From contig JALGQZ010000004.1 of NCBI GenBank assembly GCA_023105745.1, positions 65,216,612 through 65,280,611 of the forward strand: a stretch of DNA of 64,000 nucleotides, written 5' to 3'. This stretch comes from Austropuccinia psidii (lineage: Eukaryota; Basidiomycota; Pucciniomycetes; Pucciniales; Sphaerophragmiaceae). The translations under genes and the position numbers were made by a program. The notes beneath the pieces were generated by a model. That model was not told the origin of the DNA, made no database searches, and worked only from the letters and a program-made list of their open reading frames with translations. This document shows positions 10,739 to 19,751 of this stretch, one piece after another; position 1 is the first letter of the stretch, and each line of letters begins with the position of its first letter.

Positions 10739-12322
10739 GTATCCCCCTCTTGAAACTAGTGGGGTCCTGAAAACCATAGTAGAAAGCTTCTGTTTGACTT
10801 GTCATATTCTCTCCACAAACTACAAAAGTTAGTCCACTATTATTAATGAATCCATCCTCTTTTCAACTTTTTAAATACATTGGCCTCTGAGAAATTTTCA
10901 ACAATCTTGATTGTCTTCTTCAAGTGGTTATGAGATCTGAGCTTTCACTTTTCTTCATTTGGTTTTGAAGAATATTAAAAAAAATAGAAATAAAAAAAAA
11001 TTGATTTTTTTTGAGGGATATATTCAAAAATAATTATCACCACTAGATAGAGATTTGAAAATGGTGCATAATGGATGTATGCATCCATATTTTTGAAGTA
11101 CTTTCAGTTTTAATTAATTTGCACTTTGGTCTATTCAATATCTCCTTAAAAAGGGCGCCTGAGTAGACATTGAGCTTTTCCTTTTGTAATAATCAGAATT
11201 GGCCATAAAGCCTTGTCTGATTCCTATCCCAATGGCCTCTTGATGCAGTGAGAAAAAAACCCATAGTTCTTGGCCAAAAGGGCATATATGTCATTTTGGT
11301 GATCTTGATGCTTCTGGGAAACTTGGCTGATTTTCTTAATTTGGGGTCCTGGGGGGCCCAAGTGGAAAAGCTGGGAAAAAATAGTAAATTTGGCCAAATT
11401 GGCGCCATAGCTTAATCTACAGTTGGTGACATGTATTTATCATTTTTTTCCTGTGGGTGCACTGGAGGGTTTTCTGGCCCTTCTAGACCAATATTGGCCA
11501 TGGTCTAGAGAGGTTCTGAGGACTTTGAAGGCCCATATTGAGGGATCTTCCAGAGGGGATTGAGGAGGCCATTATTGGCCCTTTTGAGGGAAAATTGGGC
11601 AAGTTGGTGGGTCAATTCCCTGAATCTTTATAATTTCAATTAGGTGTTTGAGGAAAGTTTTGAGAAGAATTCAAGGAGGCTTTAATTGGCTTCATGGAGG
11701 GGCTTTCCAGGTGTATACTGAGAGTAAATTGTGTCATCTGGTGAACCAATTAGCTAATTATTTTGATTCCATAGAAGAGGTTTCTGGAGGCTTGATTTTT
11801 TGATGACCTCAAATAATTAAATTTGAAGTGTGGCTTGTGACTTGAGGTTACTGCCTTCCAATATTTCTTATTGATAAAGGATTAATGGAGCCTCCCAATA
11901 TGTGATAAGGAAGGGGAATCTGCTTTTTTTAATAAATGAAAATAAAAAATGAAATTTATACAAGTAAGAAATATTAAATAGAGTAAAAAAAATCTAAAAA
12001 GGCATTTCTGAGTGCTATCCTTCTTGAGGTGAGCTGCTTGTTTTTGGCCAAAGTTTTTCCTGAAAAATAAGAGAAAAAATTGTGTTTCTCACAGAGTGTC
12101 CAAGGTGTTGTTTTAAAAGAGGAAGAGACCCTCAGAGATGCATGCCAGGAGATGGAACTTACTTTCATAAGTTCCACTACCTACCAAGCGGATTAAATTC
12201 AGAATACAAGTAATAAAAGATAATTTTATTTAGTGAGCTACTTGAAGGGCAAATATTTGCATAAAATAAAATAATAAGGTGAGAAGAAACAAAATTTGGC
12301 CATATTTTTTATTGAAGGGTCC
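10739..12322 (-). other. Element D 3' UTR, distal part
   Basis: Non-coding sequence between the LTR and the E3 insertion, read on the minus strand. It contains a GGCC/TGGCCA-rich tract (about 11200-11600) and one copy of the duplicated ~110-bp 3'-UTR motif (about 12190-12080), with AAAGTAAGTTCC and CACCTTGGACACTCTGTGAG. Confidence 0.7.
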
Positions 12323-13540
12323 TGTAACAACCATGGGATATACCCCCAAGGATGGATTATGCTAATCCCCTGTCATAACATTTTTATGGCCAATTGGCCA
12401 TATTTATTGTTTTATGGGAAATTGGTGCCTTAAACCACACATACTTCATTGGAAAAATTGGCCCCAGCTCTAAATTATGGCATCACAGGCGATGTACTGT
12501 TCATTGGCCCTCCTAGGCCTCCACCATCAATCCTTACCCCAAGGCCATAACCCTTGTTTTTCCCCCCTTAACAACCTCCAAGACTTTTGGAAAAACCCCT
12601 TTTATTATGGATTTCCAGGCCTAAATGGCCCTTTAGGCCCCCTATGGCCTCTAATGCCGACAGAATGTAGGATTCAGTTCATAGGACTCACTAGGCCCCT
12701 TTTGGCATAAAACAAATGAGGCCAAAGGGGCCATGGCTTTCCCTATGGCAGGAATCATTCTATACCTCCAAAATTTCCAAATTTGACTATTAAAAATAAA
12801 AATCCAGAAGTGGCCCCTGTAGTCACCAGAATGTCACCAGTAACCTTCTTTAGCAATATTCCTTCAAGGACAGAGGACCCTTCCTTTACCTTTGAAACCA
12901 ACTCCTTCTGGAAACAAACAAATTCCATATATGGTTTTATACACCATAATACACCATTTCTCCTCAGAAATTTAATGGTGGAAATCTAAAGACCCAATTA
13001 GATCATCTGCTGATAAGGCACCAGTTTCAAAGGAAGGTATTCAAGGAAATAAATTTATAGTCCAAGTGGGGTAGTGAGTAGAGCTTAAAGAAGGCCATTT
13101 GAGGACACCAATCACCTGGTCCATTCAGGTATTGGTAAATTCACTTATTCAGTATCCCCCCAAGTGAACATTGGACAAGGATTTTCAATGGATAATTCAA
13201 GAGGAATTTCTACACAAAAGTTCTCAAGGAATAAAAGCTCCATCAATTTAAGAACAACTCAATTAATTTATAAAGGCTTCACTCAAGAAATATGTATGGA
13301 ATTGACCATTTTGGTCAATTCAATTCAATACTGTGTTTTTCAATACACACAGTCCAGTTCTCAAAGTGGTAAATGTATGTTTCCCAAAAGAGTCAATAAA
13401 GCTGTCCACCATTCATAAAGCTGGGCTTTCAACCTCCAAGGATAAGTCTATCAGCTCTTCACATATACTGGCCACTCTTTCTTCTCCTGGGGACTTTTCC
13501 AAAATGAATTAATCTACTGTATTTATTTTCATTTTTATTG
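12323..13540 (+). repeat. Solo LTR E3, 5' part
   Basis: Starts TGTAACAACCATGGG, like E1 and E2. It carries the GGCC-rich head, the ATATGGTTTTATACACCATA block, a decayed form of the CAGTATTCCC palindrome, and the CACATATACTGGCCACTC core-promoter region. It is flanked on the left by GGTCC (12318-12322), and the same five bases follow its right end (15661-15665), so it is a solo LTR inserted into element D. Confidence 0.82.
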
Positions 13541-15455
13541 TGAGCATTGAGATATATTAAACATACAAAAATTGGCCACAATTAACATTAAAATAAATTC
13601 TGAACTATGAATAACCCATAAGTAATGAATATATCCAAAATTAATCATTTTTTGATTTAAGGAAAGATGAATAGCTTTCTTGCACATAAGTAAGTCCATG
13701 GATTTAAGTCCAGATTTGGAATCTACACAAACATTCACCCAGAGTAGCTCTATAGAGTGAATAAGCTTAAATTAACTCTATGAGGTGGTAATATGGAAAA
13801 TAACTCAACACCACATCATCAATACCACATAGAAGAATTGTGAAATATTTTTGTTTTTCTCAATTTCACACCAAAATGATGAGAATGTGAGAAATCCCAT
13901 GTTACATATAAGCTAATATTTGTGTTATTAATCATTGTAGAGCTTTAAAACATAGTATTTCTACATACATTTTTGGTACACCAATATTTGATATCAGTCT
14001 TTAAAACTGAATTACTATTTTTGACATGAAAATAGCTAAGGGGGACAAAAGACATCAAAGAGAGCCAGGGTACCCAGCTTCTGAGACCTCTGAGGTGTGG
14101 AAATATCCAAAGATTGGATCAATGGCTTATAATGGCCCAATTAGTATACTAAAGCCTTTTGGGAACTTGGTTACCAAGGTAAAGTCCCATTAAATAATAA
14201 GAAAATAACAAATAAGCTTCTATTTTGATGTGACAAAGAGGTAAAGAGCAACTATGGCTTCTTTAACCATGTAACTTATTAGTTATTTTCCATGGATAAA
14301 CCTTAAAAAGAGTAATAAAAAACCTCTTTGGACTAGTATTCATTCATTTACCTCATGGCAACCAGCTATACTGTGCTATTTGCATTCTATGTAGAAATAA
14401 GGTAAAAACTTCAAAAATTCATTGAAAATAAAATTATTAATGAATCTTAATTAATATTTCAGGGCCATAGGGAAAGGTATGATTGATAATTAAACCAAAA
14501 AAGGTTATTACTTCCTAATTAAAATTGAAAGTTTTACTTACAGTCCCTTTTTGATGATGCCATATGAAACACTGAATCTTCAAAAATTTACAGAAAAAAC
14601 AACCTGCAATAAAATTTCCAATAACATTGACAGCTTTTAGAAATTAATGTTTTTTTTAACTAAAATAAAATTTACAGTTGTTACTACTTTTATTTCTTAA
14701 CCATAAATGGGTTTGTAGTCACATAAAAGACTCAATTAAGTAATTATATGATAATCTTATGTGACAACAGATGATGCAATCAATAATTCAAAGAGGATAG
14801 TTTATTTCTCATGCACTTGTTTTTCAGTTTTATCCATGGAAATCCTGTGTTATCTGTTATTGAATTGAAAGAGGCCTGCTCTTGCTGTTTTTTCCAAATC
14901 ATCTTATTATCCAATTATATCATTAGTATTATCAAGTACATATTAGTTGAATCTTTTCTTAAGTGTTTCAATTCTTTAAGAATCAATAATAAAATCATGA
15001 AATAATATAAATAAGCTATAATTTGTTTTATTAATGCTACAAATCAAATTTTTATCATTTAATTACACAATTCATCCCCCAAAACTCTCTACCAATTGTT
15101 TTCAAGGTATTATTGTAGTATTAGTGAGTTTTTGAATCAATTATTAAAGCTTTTCTTCTAGTATTAGTTTTCTTCAAGAATTATATTTATAATTATTATT
15201 TCAAAAGATAATTATATATTGAAATAATTTTATTATTTTAATAAAGAACTTTTATTATTAAATACTTTTTGTAATTGATTCTTGTAGACAATTACTGCTT
15301 ACTGTTATAATCACTAGTAGTGTATAACAAGTAAAAGAAATAATTAAGTAATTAATTATTGAATTGTTGTTATAATAAATTTATTTATTATATTTCATAA
15401 GAACAGTCATAGTACTTTTGATTAATAGTAATATTATCAAAAGTTTCATAGACAC
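13540..15455. mobile_element. 1.9-kb AT-rich insertion inside solo LTR E3, type unknown
   Basis: The E3 LTR sequence stops here and resumes near 15460, judged against E1. Tract-like TTTATTTTC sequence lies at both joints, so the exact borders and any duplication are blurred. The insert is AT-rich and has no supported gene. A stretch at about 14040-14180 is less AT-rich but not coding. I found no terminal repeats. Confidence 0.45.
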
Positions 15456-15660
15456 ATCCTACATTTATTTTCTTTTCATTTTGGAAGTAAATACTGAAAT
15501 TCTTAAGTCAGTCATTTGAAAATTTCTCTTTGAATTTAAGTGGATATTTTTGGTCATGTAATTTACTAATTACACCATTCTTTCTGGAAGGTTGAAACAG
15601 GGAGCCCCCTGATTACTATATTCCAGGCCATTCTTGTTTTTCCCAAGAGCCCCCATGACA
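15455..15660 (+). repeat. Solo LTR E3, 3' part
   Basis: Continues the E-type LTR (GGAAGTAAATACTGAAATTC, AAGTCAGTCATTTG, CTTTCTGGAAGGTTGAAACAG) and ends CCCCATGACA. GGTCC follows, matching the left flank. Confidence 0.8.
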
Positions 15661-16200
15661 GGTCCAAATTGAGGGTGCCAATGTTTAAAGTCCTTCTGAA
15701 TCTATCCAATGGATTGAAAAGTGATAACAAAGTTTCCAAGGTGATTCCTACAGAAATTATAATTTAATACCCTCTGAAAAGGTGCATTCCAGGAGAGGAA
15801 ATTAATTTAATTAAATTCAATCCCACCAAGCACCATGAAATCAAACTCTTGAGATATTTGTACCAGGCTTCTCAGGGTATAAAGAATGAAAATCCTTTAC
15901 AGCTTATGGTGATTTTGTAAGGTTGGGGGTTGGTTCCCAAGTGGTTCTTTCTGGGTATTAACTAAATTCCTTCCACTATACAAGATAAAATAATTTAACT
16001 CTTTTGAGTTTTGAGTCCAGAACCTGTGCCAATTCCCATGCTTCTTGCTCTTCAACTAGAACTGGTTATGAAAATTAATTTGGATTTGGGATAGTTGAAT
16101 TATTGACAGATTCTGATAAGGATAAATGGAATACAGGTTGAAATGAATTCCATTTTTGGGAAATTTGAGGTGATGTGCATGGCTTCTGTAAGGTTTGACT
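15661..16200 (-). pseudogene. Element D pol C-terminus (chromodomain) relic and proximal 3' UTR
   Basis: On the minus strand a frame ending at TGA (15843-15841) reads QVLDSKLKRVKLFYLV, a stop, WKEFS, a stop, PERTTWEPTPNLT, then KDFHSLYPEKPG: the chromodomain tail of this chromovirus lineage with several nonsense codons. Downstream (15835-15713) lies the first copy of the duplicated 3'-UTR motif. Homology stops near 16200, so gag, protease, RT and most of integrase are missing. Confidence 0.8.
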
Positions 16201-16876
16201 ATGAAAAAATAGGTGAGTATTACTAATATTTTACTTATTGTACTCTAAATTTCCTCATTAAAGTAATTAATAAGATGAAGAATAACTATATTCATGAAGA
16301 ATAATTATAATTATGGCATAAAATATCTATATTATTAAATAAATATAATAATACACATCATATTATAAAAAAATAATATTTCAATACTTAATGATTAGTA
16401 TATTAATGGAAATTTATCATTGTTAAAAACAAATAATGAATGCATAAAAATATCTTATTTATTCATAGAAAACAACTTATAAAAATGATATTGCTAATAT
16501 CAATGTTATTTATTAATATAAATACTATTTATATTGATAAAGAATTATTAGGAATAATAATAAAGAGAAATATAACCTCCTTCTAGAACTGAATATAATA
16601 ATCTTTAATTATTTAATTCCAAATAATGTGAATAAAACTTATCAAAATTGTATTTACAAATAAAAAACAAAGAAATTACAAATTTTCTTGATTTTACATG
16701 GAATCAGAGATTTAGAGAGAAATTTAACAAAAAAATTCAATAATAGTTTAATCACTTCAAAATTGATGATTAATATAAACATGAACTTGAGTCTTTGATA
16801 ATATAATAGAATTATATAAAAAGAATAAATTTATTACCTTTGTATTTAATATTTTTAGTGTTTTTGTTTCATCCAA
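16201..16876. other. AT-rich DNA into which element A inserted
   Basis: No coding signal. About 16190-16250 is an inverted copy of the 2636-2697 repeat. The final five bases before element A (16877-16881) are GGAGG. Confidence 0.5.
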
Positions 16877-16881
16877 GGAGG

Positions 16882-17624
16882 TGTAACAACCATCCATCAG
16901 GGGTAAGGGTATTCATTCATACACCCACTCAAACACCCCAAATCAGCAAATCCAGTATCTGCATCAGCATTCAGTTTCAGCAATCTTCATTCTGAAACAT
17001 GCATACACCTTGGTACATCAATACAGCCTGTCAATACCTGTACAGGTTGGATTCACCCAATACAGTTTCAATACACCAGTATGGAACTGTATGATCACTC
17101 AAATACACCACACCTCTTGTACAGGACCTGTATTGGCCAGACTCAATTCAATCACCAATTATTCTCATGAAAATTCTTCCTCTGGATCAGGGCTGGTGAT
17201 TCTCACATATACCAGCCCCTCTTTCTCCCCCCTGGGGACTTTTCCCCAGTTAATTAATTTAGTTTATTTATTGTTTGATAATTATTCTTATCCTTATAAT
17301 TGGGTATTATAATTATTTAATTTTAAGTTAGTCTTTTCCTTTTCTCTCTTCGCCTGTACAGTATGAGTTGGGTGGCCATATCCTTATTAACCCTTCTCTT
17401 TCCATTCTGACAGGTTGAAACAGTGGACTTGGACTTGTTTGTGGTTGGCTCTTCTATTTCTTACTCTTATTTCTTGTTGCTGCTTTTCTTATATTTATTC
17501 TTTTAGCAATTTATCTTTAACACTCTTCAGTGTATTCCTTCTTACCATATCTTTGAGCCCTCCATAAGTGAGTCCCAGTTTACTGAGTGCCAGGCCCTCT
17601 TCACTTCGAAGAGCCCCTGTGACA
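16882..17624 (+). repeat. Element A 5' LTR (743 bp)
   Basis: Starts TGTAACAACC, ends CCCCTGTGACA. It contains a run of CAATACAG/CTGTATTG octamers (about 16960-17140), a TATA-like CACATATACC (about 17206), a perfect hairpin (17232-17249) and the predicted primer/transcript start (17248-17261). Compared with the 3' LTR it lacks a 20-bp insertion near 25500 and has 13 extra bases near 16925. Confidence 0.95.
17206..17261 (+). promoter_or_regulatory. Predicted core promoter, hairpin and RNA 5' end of element A
   Basis: CACATATACC is followed about 40 nt later by CTGGGGACTTTTCCCCAG, whose 7-nt arms pair perfectly (17232-17249). AGTTAATTAATTTA (17248-17261) comes straight after. This last stretch is the exact reverse complement of 17626-17639, so by analogy with Tf1 it should be the RNA 5' end that primes minus-strand synthesis. 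The start site itself is inference. Confidence 0.6.
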
Positions 17625-17640
17625 TTAAATTAATTAACTC
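17625..17640 (+). other. Element A primer-binding site, self-complementary type
   Basis: TAAATTAATTAACT (17626-17639) starts one base after the LTR. It has no TGG and does not look like the complement of a tRNA 3' end. It pairs over 14 nt with the LTR-internal 17248-17261. Confidence 0.65.
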
Positions 17641-18387
17641 ATATTTGATTCTTTCTTTCATTCATTTTATTCATTTCTCTCATTCTTCACTTATGACCTT
17701 TTCATGATTTTATGATTTTTCTCTCTCATCAATTTTCATCTCATTCATTTCATTCAAAATGAAAATTGATTCTTTTTCTCATTTCAAAAATTCTGCTGAC
17801 CATTTCATTATATTCTTTATCATTCTCATTTCTCTTTTTGTCTGAATTCAGGTTTTTATCAGGTTATTTGAGTGGAATTATTTGGGTTGATTGATTCATC
17901 ATTCAGGGATTTTTATTGATTTGGGGTATTCAGTGATTTTGGTTTTGAAATTTCTCAAATTTATTGATTGATTCCTCAAGAAATTGATTTCACCTCAAGA
18001 CTTTGATTTGACTTTGATTGATTTGATTGATTGACTTGATTTGATTCCTCAAGATAGCTGATTTATCCTCAAGATTTGATTTGATTTATTGAGTTGAATT
18101 TGATTCCTCAAGAAAATTGAATTGATTTTTGAAGATATTGATTGAATTCCTCAAGGCTTAATTGATTTGATTTTGAATTGAATTGATTTACTTGATTTGA
18201 CTTATTGATTGAAATTGATTATTCATAAGAATTTGACTTTGTCATCTTCACTATTCAAGATTTATTCATATTGATTCACTTCAAGACTATTGATTGATCT
18301 CTCAAGTTCATCAAGATTCTCATTTGATTGTTTTGGTCAAGCCTTATTTTATTCAAAGTATCATCAAGTTTTATTTCATTTTATTCA
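17640..18387 (+). repeat. Element A leader with TTGATT/CCTCAAGA low-complexity repeats
   Basis: About 750 nt without a credible gene. From 17870 to 18310 the sequence is dominated by TTGATTGATT and TCCTCAAGA words. The same texture lies in the leaders of B (36420-36740), C (40370-40800) and E1 (39190-39420), so it is a family trait. Confidence 0.75.
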
Positions 18388-19751
18388 AAATTCCAGTTCA
18401 GCATAGTCCCCCAGCCAAAAATACTAGATCCCAAAGAATTCAAGCTGTTCTCACTCCTACAGCAAGGGCTCCTCTTGACCGCACACCTTCAGTTCATCAA
18501 CTGAGTGCAAATTTGGACAGAGGACCACCAATGGAAGGAGCAGCACCCTCAAGAAAAGGTGGAATGAAATCTAGAAGATCAAGATCTTTCTCTGGACTTT
18601 TGGGTGGCTACCCTGGCATGTCTGAAGGTGCAAGAGCAATAAAAGGGGAAGTTGAAGATGAAGAGGGGGAAGAGTCTGCGGAAGAGGAAGATTCTGGGGA
18701 AACTGAAGTGGCAGATGCCTTGGCAAATGCTCCAGAGGTGCCTCAGGGTTCTAATCTAGCCCTTTCTAGTCAACCTCTTGTCTCTCAAACTGATCCAAGT
18801 CTCCTCAAGATGATGGAGCAGATGACTCAATTCATGGGGCAACTCACTCAAGAAGTTGCTCCCAGGGACAATTCCAAAGCCCCTGCTTTCAAGACTCCAT
18901 CCATGAAGGCACCTGATTCTTTTGATGGTACTCAAGCGCATCAATTGAGATGATTTATCCAATCCTGTCAATTAATCTTCCATAATGATCCAGCAAATTT
19001 CTTCTCTGACAGGAAGAAAGTTCTTTACTCAACTTCTTTTCTCACTGGTAGAGCTGGAAAGTGGATTGAACCCTATCTCTCAAATATCTCCAATCAAGAC
19101 CCTTCCTACCTCCTCAATAATTGGCCATTATTTGAATCTCAATTATTCACTCTGTTTGGTGACCCCAATGAAGTCAGGAAAGCTGAACAAGAGTTGGACA
19201 ATTTGAGGATGAAGGAAAGTGGTCATGTTTCCTTGTACATTTCAGATTTCAGAAGCTTAATGTCAAGAATTGGAGATTGGGGGGAAAGAGCTTATATCCA
19301 TGTTTACAGAAGAGGATTGGCATCAAGGTTATTGGATCAGTTGGCTTCTCACCCTGGAACTTTTGATACTCTTCAAGAACTTATGGATGTCACCTTAACA
19401 TTAGACACAAGATATCATGAGAGGCAAAAAGAAAAGGGTGGCAATCAAGAGAAGAAGCCTCCAGTCATTGGATCCAATCAATCTAGGCCTCCTCAAAACT
19501 CATCTTCAAAGAGGTCTCACCAAAAGAAGAACAAGAAGGGCAAGCAATTTCAAGCTTCAAAGGACAAGCCCCATGCTGCTCTCCTCAATAAGGACAATAA
19601 ATCAATTGGCTCTGAAAAGGAGAGGAGGATTGAAGAGGGGTTGTGTACTTATTGTGGTGGAAAGCACCCAATTGAAAAATGCTTCAAGAGACCTCAGAAC
19701 AAGCCTGGGTCATCATCAAGAGACTTCCCTAGCAAGCAGGGAAAAGCCTGA
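18388..19751 (+). pseudogene. gag: Element A gag (one in-frame TGA)
   Basis: Encodes the structural (capsid/nucleocapsid) protein. The frame is open from 18294 to the TGA at 19749-19751, except for one internal TGA (18951-18953) just before FIQSCQLIFHND. Element B has Ser at that place. The start is unclear: B begins MPIQHPPP, whereas here the matching codon is ATT (IPVQHSPP, about 18391); an in-frame ATG exists at 18294. An acidic, low-complexity middle part is followed by the gag core (GRAGKWIEPYLSN, SLYISDFRSLMSRIGDWGER) and a basic tail with a zinc knuckle CTYCGGKHPIEKC. Its spacing is C-X2-C-X3-H-X4-C, one residue shorter than usual and shared with B. The stop lies two codons past a -1 slippery site. 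Confidence 0.88.
19739..19751 (+). promoter_or_regulatory. Gag-pol -1 ribosomal frameshift site (G GGA AAA)
   Basis: In the gag frame the last codons are CAG GGA AAA GCC TGA. G GGA AAA (19739-19745) fits the X XXY YYZ slippery rule. Slipping back one base reads GGG AAA AGC CTG AGT and continues open into protease. Element B has the same heptamer at the same place (34957-34951). Confidence 0.7.
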
